Of a stretch of DNA of 64,000 bases, positions 1 to 8,132 are shown one piece after another (position 1 is the stretch's first letter; each line of letters starts with the position of its first letter). The position numbers and the translations under genes were made by a program. Location: NCBI GenBank assembly GCA_022072145.1, contig JAJVIG010000022.1, positions 27,867-91,866 on the forward strand, read 5' to 3'. The DNA comes from Pseudomonadales bacterium (GTDB lineage: Bacteria > Pseudomonadota > Gammaproteobacteria > Pseudomonadales > UBA5518). The notes beneath the pieces are model-generated. The model was not told the DNA's origin and searched no databases. It was given only the letters and a program-made list of their open reading frames with translations.

Positions 1-188
1 CGCCGCACGAAGGCATGGCGGGCGGTCAGCGGGCCGAGCAGCGCGAACGCCGCCGCGCCCGCCGCCGACGCCGCGCGGCGCGGCAGCAGACCCAGCACGC
101 GCCAGCAGACGCCGAGTAGCAGCGCCTGGCTGCGCCAGACGAGCCGCTTGCGCCACGATACGGGGGCGGGGGGAGCGGGAGGGTTCAT
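1..188 (-). CDS. Lipid A acyltransferase-like protein (LpxL/HtrB family), N-terminal fragment
   Basis: Only the first 62 codons are present; the rest lies beyond the left edge. The protein starts with a short proline-rich stretch, then a basic patch (WRKRLVW) and a hydrophobic helix ending in GLLPRRAA, followed by FALLGPLTARHAFVRR. This pattern of one N-terminal membrane anchor, an LPR turn and an RH...RR segment is typical of the LpxL/HtrB family, which adds secondary acyl chains to lipid A at the inner membrane. It is divergent from the ELM1-family gene, a pairing that fits envelope lipid work. The catalytic HX4D motif would lie outside the window, so the family call rests on the N-terminus alone. 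Confidence 0.55.
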   Translation of the reverse strand, partial: MNPPAPPAPVSWRKRLVWRSQALLLGVCWRVLGLLPRRAASAAGAAAFALLGPLTARHAFVR

Positions 189-331
189 CGCCGGCCAACA
201 TAGCGACGGGTTCCGGCCAATGCAACCGCGCCACCGCCGGCGCATGGCGTCGACGTGAATCTTGCGCATTGATTTCCTTGGGGGGCGGCGCTGCCCTAAC
301 CTGTGGCGCCGGTGAACCAGGGCGCAGCACG

Positions 332-1462
332 ATGCCGCGACACGACGACGAACAGCCTGTGACCATGCGCGCGCCGCCGCGCGTGTGGCTGCTGTTCGGC
401 GCGCGCGCCGGCGACAATTCGCAGGTGCTCGCGCTCGGCGAGCTGCTCGGCTGGCCGTTCGAGATCCGGCAGATCGTCTTCGGGCGCCGCCTGCTGCCCA
501 AACCGCTCGCGGTGCGCTCGCAGAACCTGCGGGTGGCCGGCATCGACCTGCGACGCAGCACGCCACTGGTGTCGCCGTGGCCGGAGCTGGTGATCCTGTC
601 GGGGCGCGAGCAGGAGCCGGTGGCGCGCTGGATCCGCCGCGCTGCGGGCGGAGGTGTGCGGCTGGTCTACATGGGCAGGCCGTGGGCGCCGCTGGACACC
701 TACGACCTGATCATCACGACGCCGCAATACTTCCTGCCCGAACGGCCCAACGTGGTGCTGAACCTGTTGCCGCTGCACCGCGTGACCGCCGAACGGCTGG
801 CGAGCGAGGGGGCGATCTGGGAGGCGCGCCTGCGCCATCTGCCGCGGCCGTACACCGCGGTGCTGCTCGGCGGCAGCAGCGGAACCTTCACGTTCACGCC
901 AGCGAAGGCATGCGAATTGGCAGCGCGCGTCGGCGCGCTCGTGCGCGTACACGGCGGCTCGCTGCTGATCACCGACAGCGCGCGCACGCCGGCGGCGGTG
1001 TTCGGCGCCTTCATCGCCGGCATCGATGCTCCGTCGCACGTCTACCGCTGGGGCAGCCGCGATGCGGAGAACCCCTTCTTCGGCTACCTCGCGCTCGCCG
1101 ATCGCATCGTCACCACCGGCGAGAGCGTCTCGATGCTCGCCGAGTCGTGTGCGACCGGCAAGCCGGTCCACGTGTTCGACCTGAGCGACGCACTGCCGCG
1201 CTCGGCGCCGTGGCACCAGCGGTTTGTCGCACGCTTCGGTTACCCGGCGCTGCGCGACTGGGTCGGCCGCAGCGTCGGTCCGGGCTACATGCAGCGCGAC
1301 ATCGGTCGCATCCAGCAGTTGCTGGTCGCCGGCGGCCGCGCGCAGTGGCTGGGCGAGCGCGCGCCGGAGACCGGCAACGACCACGATACCCGCGTGCCAC
1401 GCGACACCGCGGAGGCGGTCGAGCGCGTGCGCGCCCTGTTTGCAGGAGAACGACGACGATGA
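332..1462 (+). CDS. ELM1/GtrOC1-family glycosyltransferase-like protein
   Basis: A 376-residue soluble protein of the family that includes plant ELM1 (mitochondrial fission) and bacterial homologues of unknown function. Family hallmarks are visible: GDNSQVLALGELLG near residues 28-40, PELVILSGRE near 85-92, LLGGSSGTFTFTP at about 178-190, and a late stretch with ADRIVTTGESVSMLAESCATG at 256-276. The last resembles the nucleotide-sugar or donor-binding half of a GT-B fold. The start is placed at 332; an in-frame ATG at 365 is an alternative, since the core begins just after it. The stop overlaps the next gene by ATGA, so the two are probably co-translated. The neighbouring acyltransferase gene suggests a role in envelope or LPS biology; this is inference. 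Confidence 0.8.
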   Translation: MPRHDDEQPVTMRAPPRVWLLFGARAGDNSQVLALGELLGWPFEIRQIVFGRRLLPKPLAVRSQNLRVAGIDLRRSTPLVSPWPELVILSGREQEPVARWIRRAAGGGVRLVYMGRPWAPLDTYDLIITTPQYFLPERPNVVLNLLPLHRVTAERLASEGAIWEARLRHLPRPYTAVLLGGSSGTFTFTPAKACELAARVGALVRVHGGSLLITDSARTPAAVFGAFIAGIDAPSHVYRWGSRDAENPFFGYLALADRIVTTGESVSMLAESCATGKPVHVFDLSDALPRSAPWHQRFVARFGYPALRDWVGRSVGPGYMQRDIGRIQQLLVAGGRAQWLGERAPETGNDHDTRVPRDTAEAVERVRALFAGERRR

Positions 1463-2097
1463 CGATGCTCGCTGACACCCGCTCGATCCTGATCGCCATG
1501 CTGCTGGTCGATGCGCTGTTCGTCTTGCTGCTGCTCGACGGCTCGGATGCGTTCTACCAGGAGAACGCGTTGATCGAGAACGCACAGCTCGTGGCGTTGG
1601 CGCTGGCGGCGTACGCGCACGGCAGCCGGGTCCGGCAGGCGAGCACGCTGTTCGACCGGCGCCTGCTGGTCGCGCTGTGCATCCTCGCGGTCTGCACCTT
1701 CTACCGGGAAAGCGATCTGCGTTCGCAGGTGGTTCCCGTCGGCGGCGTCTACGCGGCGCTGGACTGGATCCATGCGTTCATCAGCCCGCTGATGTGGCTG
1801 TGCACGGCGCTGGCGCTGGCCCACTGCCTGGGACGCGACCTGCGGCGCACGCTGCGTTTCGCATTCGCCGACGCAGGACTGCTGGTGGGTGCCGCCTTCG
1901 GCCTGGTCGCACTGGCCGCCGGCATCGACAAGGGGATCCTGTACCTGCCGGGGCCGAAGCGCTTCTTGGAGGAAGCGCTGGAATTCACCGGCTACATGGC
2001 CCTGCTCGCGGCGGCATTCGCGAGCACCACGGCGTTCACCGGCTTCGGCTGGGGCCGGCCGGCGCCCGCCGCGGGTCGTGGTGGCGCCCGCCCCTGA
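1459..2097 (+). CDS. Uncharacterised polytopic membrane protein
   Basis: A 212-residue protein with about six hydrophobic segments (approximately 7-27, 40-56, 68-80, 106-124, 139-156 and 175-192). I do not recognise a named family. Acidic residues recur inside or beside helices in two similar patterns: ENALIENAQ near 36-44 and FLEEALEFTGYM near 169-180. FYRESDLR lies between helices 3 and 4. Charged residues like these in a small membrane protein could mark an enzyme or metal site rather than a carrier. It overlaps the ELM1-family gene by ATGA, which indicates a two-gene operon. A double hairpin follows the stop. The C-terminal tail (GRPAPAAGRGGARP) is low complexity. Confidence 0.75.
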   Translation: MTMLADTRSILIAMLLVDALFVLLLLDGSDAFYQENALIENAQLVALALAAYAHGSRVRQASTLFDRRLLVALCILAVCTFYRESDLRSQVVPVGGVYAALDWIHAFISPLMWLCTALALAHCLGRDLRRTLRFAFADAGLLVGAAFGLVALAAGIDKGILYLPGPKRFLEEALEFTGYMALLAAAFASTTAFTGFGWGRPAPAAGRGGARP

Positions 2098-2101
2098 CGA
2101 C

Positions 2102-2125
2102 AGACGCCGCCCGGAGGCGGCGTCT
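2102..2125. terminator. Terminator hairpin 1 between convergent genes
   Basis: Perfect 10-bp inverted repeat (arms 2102-2111 and 2116-2125) with a 4-nt loop, just after the stop of the membrane protein and downstream of the minus-strand RTX gene. There is no clear T tract on either strand. It is probably bidirectional. Confidence 0.6.
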
Positions 2126-2138
2126 GCGCTGGATGAGC

Positions 2139-2164
2139 GGCTGATCGCCCGTGGGCGATCAGCC
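2139..2164. terminator. Terminator hairpin 2 downstream of RTX gene 1
   Basis: Perfect 12-bp inverted repeat (2139-2150 and 2153-2164) with a 2-nt loop, 14 nt beyond the stop of the minus-strand RTX gene. With hairpin 1 it forms a double stem-loop, and the same arrangement recurs at 5162-5225. Confidence 0.65.
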
Positions 2165-2178
2165 GGCCGGAGGGCGGA

Positions 2179-4803
2179 TCAGGCCACGAACAGGTAATCC
2201 CCGAGCGTGGTGTCCGGGACGCTAGTCAGTACCCCGATCAGCTGTAGTTCCGCCGCCGTGACCGTGGTGTCGGCCGCCGCCGACGTGAACAGGAACAGGT
2301 GCGCGTTGCTGCCGTTGTCGAGCACGAACAGGCGCTTGTCACCCACTCCGTAGGCTGCCGAGGCGTTGCCGATCGCGGCTGCCGCGTTGGTCGTCGTGAC
2401 CGGAACGTACGCCTCGGCGTAGCCGTGCGTGAAGATCACCAGTTCGGCGCCGGGACCGAAACCGCCGGCACCGAAGCGTGTCGCCCCGCCGTTGATCGTG
2501 GTGTCGCCGTTACCGATGCCGAAAACCGACATATCGATCGCGAGCTTGTCCTCGCCACTGACGAAGTCGCTGACCGACTCGAACAACCCGGCTTCCTTGA
2601 CGTCGAAGTTGAAGGTGTCGGCCCCGGCGCCGCCGTAATAGATATCCGCACCCGCGCCGCCGAAGAACTTGTCGTCGCCGGCGTCGCCGAACAGGTAGTC
2701 GGCGTCGCCACCGCCCTGCAGCTGGTCGTTGCCGGCGCCGCCGTAAAGCGAGTCGTTGCCGGCCAGGCCAACGAGCGTGTCGTTGCCGGCGTTGCCCTGC
2801 AGGAAGTTCGCGCCCGCGGTGCCTGTCAGCGAATCGTTGACCATGCCGCCGTTGGCGTTTTCGATGTTGGTGATCGTGTCCGAACCGGCGCCGGTGTTCT
2901 GCGCCGCCACGGTGCCCAGGTTCAGCGTGATCGCGACCCCGAGGTTCGAGAAGTCGACCGTATCCACGCCATCGCCGCCGTTGATGATATCTGCGCCGAT
3001 ACCGCCGTTCAGCGTGTCGTTGCCCAGACCGCCCTGCAGGTTGTCGGTGCCTGCACCGCCGAACAGGCTGTCCGAACCGTCGAGACCGCTCAGTGAATTG
3101 TTGAACTGGTTGCCGCGCAGCACATTGCTGCTGGCGTTGCCGGTCGCGTTCAGCGCGGTGCTGACGCCGAGCAGCGTGGCGTTCTCCAGTCCGTTGGCCA
3201 GCGTGACGTCCAGCGTGCTGACCACGGTATCGGTGCCGAAGTTGGGATCGATGCGCTCCTGGATCACGTCCCCGCCGGCGTTCACGTAGTACACGTCGTT
3301 GCCGCGCCCGCCAGCCATCAGGTCGGCGCCGGTGCCGCCGACCAGCGTGTCGCTGCCGTAGCTGCCGCTGATCGTGTCGTTGCCCGCGCCGCCATAGAGC
3401 TTGAACGCTGCGGCGTAGTAGTAATAGGAGTAATAGGGCGACTTGGCCGTGATCACGTTGTCCAGTGCGTTGCCGGAGGCGGTGGCGGCGTAGTAGTAGT
3501 AGCTCGACGTGACGACCAGGTTCTCGACGTTCGCGGCCAGTACGTAGCTGGAGTTCGCGGAGGTCGATGTGACGATTTCCACCGTGTCGGTGCCTTCGTC
3601 GGCGTTTTCCACCACCTGGTCGAACGTCGTGTAGTAGTACAGGTTCTCGATCACGTAGTAGTCGTTGCCGGACCCGCCCGCCAGCGTGTCTGCGACGCTC
3701 TGGTAATAGCCGTCGGCGCTGCCGTCCAGACGGTCGTTGCCGGTGCCTCCGGCAAGGTTGTCGGCACCCGCGCCGCCGATCAGCGTGTCGGCAGCATCGC
3801 CGCCGAGGATGGTGTCGTTGCCGTTGCCGCCGCTCAGCATGTTCGCGACCGTGCTGCCGGTGATGCTGTCGTTGCTACCGCCGCCGATCACGTTCTCGAT
3901 GCCGGAATGGTTCTCCACCGTGCCGCCGACGGTATGGGTGGCAGCCGTGAGGTCGATCACGACCGCGCTGTAGTAGTAGTCGTCCTCGAAGGAGATGGTG
4001 TCGTTGCCGGTGCCCCCGGTGATCGTGTCGACGCCGACGCCGCCGACCAGCGTGTCGTTGCCGGAGCCGCCACTGAGGTTGTCGTCACCCATCAGCCCGC
4101 GGAACAGGTTGTGCTGCGAGGCGCCATTCAGCGTATCGGTGCCGCCGGTCAGCGTGTCGTTGTAGTTGCTGCCGATCGCGTTCTCCAGCGTGCGCAGCGC
4201 GTCGCTCTCGGCGCCGATCACCGCGGTGCCGGTGCCATTGGTGTTCAGGTTCAGGTTCACGCCCGCGCTGGCGCTCTGGTAGGACACCGTGTCGGTGCCG
4301 CCGCCGCCGAGCAGCGAGTCGGCGCCGGCGCCGCCGTAGAGCACGTCGTCACCGAGGCCGCCGTCGATGCTGTCCTTGCCGGTGCCGCCCTCGAGCGTGT
4401 CGTTGCCGGCGCCCGAGAGGATCGAGTCGTTGCCGGAGAAGATGTCGGCGATGCTCGGCCGCGGCGTCGCGCTCAGCGACAGGCTGAATCCGCTCAGCGT
4501 GTAGACGGTGTTGTTCTGCGCGTCGAGCACGCTCAGCGAAGTCGCGGTGCCGCCGGTCACTTCCGAACGGACCACGGCCGAGCTGGAATTCACCGGCGCC
4601 GCGTAGGTGAAGCCGGTGCCGCCCCAGATCGCCTGGATGCCCATGCCTGCCGGGTCCGATTCGATGAAGGTGGTTGCCAGCGTGACCGGGGTTTCCAGCG
4701 TGGACAGGACCGGCAGGCCGGCCCCTCCGGGGATCCAGTATGTGAACGACCCGTCCATCAGCGCAAGATTCAGACCGGTGGAGGATGCATTGAATGTGGC
4801 CAT
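2179..4803 (-). CDS. RTX (calcium-binding nonapeptide repeat) protein, copy 1
   Basis: An 874-residue protein with no Sec signal, built mostly of GGxGxDxLx nonapeptide repeats that bind calcium in parallel beta-rolls. The first 120 or so residues (from MATFNASSTGLNLALMDG) form a non-repeat domain. Repeats then alternate with longer beta-helical spacers (for example VVIDLTAATHTVGGTVENHS). The last 130 or so residues (DFVSGEDKLAIDMSVFG onward, ending TTLGDYLFVA) resemble the serralysin-type C-terminus that serves as a type I secretion signal. It is therefore probably exported in one step from cytoplasm to medium or surface; no type I transporter genes are in this window. An AAGGA ribosome site precedes the ATG. 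Four tyrosine-codon tracts (TAC repeats) occur in spacers. No enzymatic domain is recognised. Confidence 0.9.
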   Translation of the reverse strand: MATFNASSTGLNLALMDGSFTYWIPGGAGLPVLSTLETPVTLATTFIESDPAGMGIQAIWGGTGFTYAAPVNSSSAVVRSEVTGGTATSLSVLDAQNNTVYTLSGFSLSLSATPRPSIADIFSGNDSILSGAGNDTLEGGTGKDSIDGGLGDDVLYGGAGADSLLGGGGTDTVSYQSASAGVNLNLNTNGTGTAVIGAESDALRTLENAIGSNYNDTLTGGTDTLNGASQHNLFRGLMGDDNLSGGSGNDTLVGGVGVDTITGGTGNDTISFEDDYYYSAVVIDLTAATHTVGGTVENHSGIENVIGGGSNDSITGSTVANMLSGGNGNDTILGGDAADTLIGGAGADNLAGGTGNDRLDGSADGYYQSVADTLAGGSGNDYYVIENLYYYTTFDQVVENADEGTDTVEIVTSTSANSSYVLAANVENLVVTSSYYYYAATASGNALDNVITAKSPYYSYYYYAAAFKLYGGAGNDTISGSYGSDTLVGGTGADLMAGGRGNDVYYVNAGGDVIQERIDPNFGTDTVVSTLDVTLANGLENATLLGVSTALNATGNASSNVLRGNQFNNSLSGLDGSDSLFGGAGTDNLQGGLGNDTLNGGIGADIINGGDGVDTVDFSNLGVAITLNLGTVAAQNTGAGSDTITNIENANGGMVNDSLTGTAGANFLQGNAGNDTLVGLAGNDSLYGGAGNDQLQGGGDADYLFGDAGDDKFFGGAGADIYYGGAGADTFNFDVKEAGLFESVSDFVSGEDKLAIDMSVFGIGNGDTTINGGATRFGAGGFGPGAELVIFTHGYAEAYVPVTTTNAAAAIGNASAAYGVGDKRLFVLDNGSNAHLFLFTSAAADTTVTAAELQLIGVLTSVPDTTLGDYLFVA

Positions 4804-5011
4804 GGCGGTTCCTTGTTGGTTGTTGCCGGCGGTGGAATTGACGTGACCCTCGAACTACGCAATAAGCGTGCCCTTGGTCGTCGTTATAGTAAAGCAGCTT
4901 CGTGACACGTTGCCATTCAGCGGGATGCGATCCTTCGATTGCCGGATTGGTCAACCCGGCTGACGACTAGCGCTTCCCGGTACACGGGAATTGTAAAGTT
5001 TCCCGACGTTT
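4804..5011. other. Non-coding leader of RTX gene 1
   Basis: This 208-bp stretch has no credible gene. It is clearly related to 7925-8132 in front of RTX gene 2. The best-conserved block is minus-strand TTGACCAATCCGGC (4941-4954), whose TTGACC could be a -35 element, followed by GGATCGCATCCCGC. No matching -10 is convincing. The promoter of the RTX genes probably lies here. Confidence 0.4.
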
Positions 5012-5150
5012 TCACTCGTCGCCGAGGAACTCGCACAGGTACGCGGCGGGGCCGCCGACCGCCTGCACGTCGAAGCCGCTGTTCGCAGCGACCTCGAAAC
5101 GGGTGCCGGTTGCGGTGCCGAAGTGACAGCTACCCGGGGCGATGGCGCCC
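5012..5150 (-). pseudogene. Truncated, internally deleted ppnP remnant
   Basis: On the minus strand this encodes AIAPGSCHFGTATGTRFEV, then the same C-terminus as intact PpnP (AANSGFDVQAVGGPAAYLCE, then FLGDE and stop). Compared with the intact gene at 8133-8423 it lacks the first 29 or so codons and any start codon. It also has an in-frame deletion of about 81 bp that removes the VAAERMSVLSGDL to HYPA segment. It is the scar of the tandem duplication and cannot make a functional nucleoside phosphorylase. Confidence 0.85.
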
Positions 5151-5161
5151 TGTCGTAACGA

Positions 5162-5187
5162 CCGACGCCGCCCGAGGGCGGCGTCGG
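5162..5187. terminator. Terminator hairpin 1 downstream of RTX gene 2
   Basis: Perfect 12-bp inverted repeat (5162-5173 and 5176-5187) with a 2-nt loop. It is the counterpart of 2102-2125 in the other duplication unit. The ppnP remnant begins about 12 nt beyond it, which marks the duplication junction. Confidence 0.6.
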
Positions 5188-5199
5188 CGCGGGATCAGC

Positions 5200-5225
5200 G
5201 GCTGAGCGGCCGTGGGCGCTCAGCC
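5200..5225. terminator. Terminator hairpin 2 downstream of RTX gene 2
   Basis: 12-bp inverted repeat with one mismatch (5200-5211 and 5214-5225) and a 2-nt loop, 14 nt past the RTX stop, at the same spacing as 2139-2164. Confidence 0.6.
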
Positions 5226-5239
5226 GGCTGGACAGCAGA

Positions 5240-7924
5240 TCAGGCCACGAACAGGTAGTCGCCGAGCGTGGTGTTCGGGGTGTTCTGGAGTGCCCCGATC
5301 AACTGCAGTTCCGCTGCCGTGACTGTGGCGTCGGCAGCCGCCGACGTGAACAGGTACAGGTCAGCGGAACTGCTGTTGTCGAGCACGAACAGGCGCTTGT
5401 CACCCACCCCGTAGGCGGCCGAGGCGTTGCCGATCGCGGCCGCGGCGGCGGTCGTCGTGGGGAAAGACGACTCGCTGTACCCGTGTGTGAAGATCACCAG
5501 CTCGGCGCCGGGACCGAAACCGCCGGGACCGAATTTCATCAGACCGCCGTTGATCGTGGTGTCGCCGTTGCCGATGCCGAAGGCCGACATATCGATAGCG
5601 AGCTTGTCCTCGCCGCTGACGAAGTCCGTGACCGCCTCGCCCTCCCCCCACCCGGCTTCCATGACGTCGAAATAGAAGATGTCGGCACCGGCGCCGCCCT
5701 TATAACTGTCCTGCCCCGCACCGCCGAACAAATTGTCGTCGCCGTCGTCGCCGGACAAGAGGTCGGCGTCGCCGCCACCCCGCAACACGTCGTTGCCGAC
5801 GCCCCCTATCAGAAAATCGTCACCCGCCAGGCCAACGAGCGTGTCGTTGCCGGCGTTGCCCCGCAGGACGTTCCTTTCCGCGCTGCCGGTCAGCGAATCG
5901 TCGACCATGCCGCCGTTGGCGTTCTCGATGTTGGTGATCGTGTCCGAACCGGCGCCGGTGTTCTGCGCCGCCACGGTGCCCAGGTTCAGTGTGATCGCGA
6001 CCCCGAGGTTCGAGAAGTCGACCGTGTCGGTGTTGTCGCCGCCGTTGATGATGTCGGCCCCGATACCGCCGTTCAGCGTGTCGTTGCCGAGCCCGCCTTG
6101 CAGTGTGTCGGCACCGGCGCCACCGAACAGGCTGTCCGACCCGTCCAGGCCGCTCAGTGAATTGTTGAACTGGTTGCCGCGCAGCACGTTGCTGCTCGCG
6201 TTGCCGGTGGCGTTCAGCGCGGTGCTGACGCCGAGCAGCGTGGCGTTCTCGAGGCCGTTGGCCAGCGTGACGTTCAGCGAGCTGACCACGGTGTCGTTGC
6301 CGTAGTTGGGGCCGACGCGCTCCTGGATCACGTCCCCGCCGGCGTTCACGTAATACACGTCGCTGCCGTCCCCGCCGACCATCATATCGGCGCCGTTGCC
6401 GCCGGCCAGCGTATCGGCCCCGTAACTGCCGGTGATCGTGTCGTTGCCCGCGCCACCGTAGAGCTTGAAGCCTGCCGTGAGGTAGTAGTAGCTCGAGTAC
6501 GCGCTCTTTGCAGTGATCACGTTGTCCAGCGCGTTGCCGGAGGCGGTCGCAGCGTAATAGTAGTAGCTCGACGCGACGATCAGGTTCTCCACGTTTGCCG
6601 CCAGCACGTAGCTCGAGTTCGCGGAGGTCGTCGTGACGAGTTCCACTGTGTCAGTGCCTTCGTCGGCGTTTTCCACTACCTGGTCGAAGGTACTGTAGTA
6701 GTACAGGTTCTCGATCACGTAGTAGTCATTGCCGATACCGCCGGCCAGCGTGTCGGCGACGCTCTGGTAATAGCCGTCGGTGCTGCCATCGAGGCGGTCG
6801 TTGCCGGTGCCGCCCGCGAGGTTGTCGGCTCCCGCGCCGCCGACCAGCGTGTCGGGCCCTGCCCCGCCGAGGATCGTGTCGTTGCCGTTGCCGCCGCTCA
6901 GCATGTTCGCGACCGTGCTGCCGGTGATGCTGTCATTGGCGTTGCCGCCGATCACGTTCTCGATGCCGGAATGGTTTTCCACCGTGCCGCCGACGGTGTG
7001 GGTGGTCGCGTTCAGGTCGATCACGACCGCGATGTCATCCTCGAACGAGATCGTGTCGTTGCCGGCGTCGCCGGCGATCGTGTCGGCGCCGAGGCCGCCG
7101 ATCAACGTGTCGTTGCCGGCGCCGCCGCTCAGTTCGTCGTCACCGTCCAGTCCGCGGAACAGATTGTGCTGCGAGGCGCCGTTCAGCGTGTCGGTGCCGC
7201 CGGTCAGCGTGTCGTTGTGGTTGGTGCCGAGCACGTTCTCGAGGGTGCGCAGTGTGTCGCTTTCGGCGCCGATCACCGCGGTGCCGGTGCCGTTGGTGTT
7301 CAGGCTCAGGTTCACACCCGCGCTGGCGGTCTGGTAGGACACCGTGTCGGTGCCGCCGCCGCCGAGCAGCGAGTCGGCGCCGACGCCGCCGTGGAGCAGA
7401 TCGTCACCGAGGCCGCCGTCGATGCTGTCGTTGCCGGTGCCGCCGTCGAGCGTGTCGTTGCCTGCGCCCGCGAGGATCGAGTCGTTGCCGGTACCGCCCT
7501 CGAGCGTGTCGTTGCCTGCGCCTGCGAGGATCGAGTCGTTGCCGGCGAAGATGTCCGCCATGGCCGGTCGCGGCGTTGCGCTCAGCGCCAGGCTGAACCC
7601 GCTCAGCGTGTAGATGGTATTGTTCTGCGCGTCGAGCACGCTGAGCGTCTTCGCGGTGCCGCCGGTAAGCTCGAAGCGGACCACCGCCGGGCTGGAGCCG
7701 CTGTAGTAGCTGACCGGCGCCGCGTAGGTGAAGCCGGTTCCACCCCAGATCGCCTGGATCCCCAGGCCGGCCGGATCCGACTCGATGAAGGTGGTCGGTA
7801 GCGTGACCGGAGTTTCCAGCGTGGCAAGCGCCGGCAGACCGGTCCCTGCGGGGATCCAGTACGTGAAGGTATCGTCCATCAGCGCGAGATTCAGTCCGGT
7901 GGAAGAGGCGTTGAATGTGGCCAT
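5240..7924 (-). CDS. RTX (calcium-binding nonapeptide repeat) protein, copy 2
   Basis: A paralogue of the RTX protein at 2179-4803, 894 residues from the ATG at 7924. This start matches the start of copy 1 (MATFNASSTG) and has AAGGAAAG in front; an upstream in-frame ATG at 7975 lacks this support. The architecture is the same: N-terminal domain of about 125 residues, RTX nonapeptides interleaved with beta-helical spacers, and a C-terminal secretion region (DFVSGEDKLAIDMSAFG to GDYLFVA). It differs from copy 1 by an extra pair of nonapeptides near the first repeat block, by more divergence between about residues 690 and 760, and by different numbers of tyrosine codons. A secreted calcium-binding surface or matrix protein is the most that can be said. 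Confidence 0.9.
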   Translation of the reverse strand: MATFNASSTGLNLALMDDTFTYWIPAGTGLPALATLETPVTLPTTFIESDPAGLGIQAIWGGTGFTYAAPVSYYSGSSPAVVRFELTGGTAKTLSVLDAQNNTIYTLSGFSLALSATPRPAMADIFAGNDSILAGAGNDTLEGGTGNDSILAGAGNDTLDGGTGNDSIDGGLGDDLLHGGVGADSLLGGGGTDTVSYQTASAGVNLSLNTNGTGTAVIGAESDTLRTLENVLGTNHNDTLTGGTDTLNGASQHNLFRGLDGDDELSGGAGNDTLIGGLGADTIAGDAGNDTISFEDDIAVVIDLNATTHTVGGTVENHSGIENVIGGNANDSITGSTVANMLSGGNGNDTILGGAGPDTLVGGAGADNLAGGTGNDRLDGSTDGYYQSVADTLAGGIGNDYYVIENLYYYSTFDQVVENADEGTDTVELVTTTSANSSYVLAANVENLIVASSYYYYAATASGNALDNVITAKSAYSSYYYLTAGFKLYGGAGNDTITGSYGADTLAGGNGADMMVGGDGSDVYYVNAGGDVIQERVGPNYGNDTVVSSLNVTLANGLENATLLGVSTALNATGNASSNVLRGNQFNNSLSGLDGSDSLFGGAGADTLQGGLGNDTLNGGIGADIINGGDNTDTVDFSNLGVAITLNLGTVAAQNTGAGSDTITNIENANGGMVDDSLTGSAERNVLRGNAGNDTLVGLAGDDFLIGGVGNDVLRGGGDADLLSGDDGDDNLFGGAGQDSYKGGAGADIFYFDVMEAGWGEGEAVTDFVSGEDKLAIDMSAFGIGNGDTTINGGLMKFGPGGFGPGAELVIFTHGYSESSFPTTTAAAAAIGNASAAYGVGDKRLFVLDNSSSADLYLFTSAAADATVTAAELQLIGALQNTPNTTLGDYLFVA
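7433..7540 (-). repeat. Tandem 54-bp RTX repeat (2 units)
   Basis: Two nearly identical 54-bp units (7433-7486 and 7487-7540) encode two nonapeptides each (NDSILAGAG, NDTLEGGTG type). Copy 1 of the RTX gene has only one such unit at the matching place, so copy 2 gained one or copy 1 lost one by recombination in register. Confidence 0.85.
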
Positions 7925-8132
7925 GATCTTTCCTTGTTCGTAGTTGCCGGCGGTGGTTTGGACAGGACCCGTCAATCACGCAATAAACGAGGCCCTGATC
8001 GCCGCCACAGTAAAGCAGTTTCGTCACGCTTTGCCATTTGGCGGGATGCGATCCGTGATTCGCCGGATTGGTCAATTCGGCTTACGATGTCTGCGTCCGG
8101 GTACGCGGAGAATGTAAAGATTCCCGACGTTT
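7925..8132. other. Non-coding leader between ppnP and RTX gene 2
   Basis: It has no gene. It shares with the leader of RTX gene 1 the minus-strand block TTGACCAATCCGGC (8062-8075), GGATCGCATCCCGC and GCTTTACT. RTX gene 2 could be read from its own promoter here or through from ppnP; I see no terminator after ppnP. Confidence 0.4.

Larger units (their letters stand above)
2102..5150. repeat. Tandem duplication unit, copy 1 (derived copy)
   Basis: This stretch matches 5162-8423 unit for unit: terminator hairpins, RTX gene, non-coding leader with TTGACCAATCCGGC on the minus strand (4941-4954), and a ppnP 3' portion. The copy begins inside ppnP rather than at its start, so the break point of the duplication probably lay in ppnP. 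The copies have diverged by substitutions, triplet insertions in the RTX gene, and a deletion in the ppnP remnant. Confidence 0.8.

Noticed and set aside
385..2097. A 570-codon frame that would fuse an out-of-frame part of the ELM1-family gene to the membrane protein
   Set aside because: The first 358 codons are the +1 shadow of the ELM1-family gene. The real gene starts at the ATG at 1459 that overlaps its stop.
2690..4440. Regularly spaced short repeats that could look like a CRISPR array
   Set aside because: The period follows 27 and 54 bp RTX codons, repeats are imperfect and in frame, and there are no cas genes or unique spacers.
2299..4905. Long plus-strand frames opposite RTX gene 1 (and likewise 5483-7801 opposite gene 2) that look repetitive
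   Set aside because: They mirror the RTX codon repeats of the minus strand and have no independent start signals or family resemblance.
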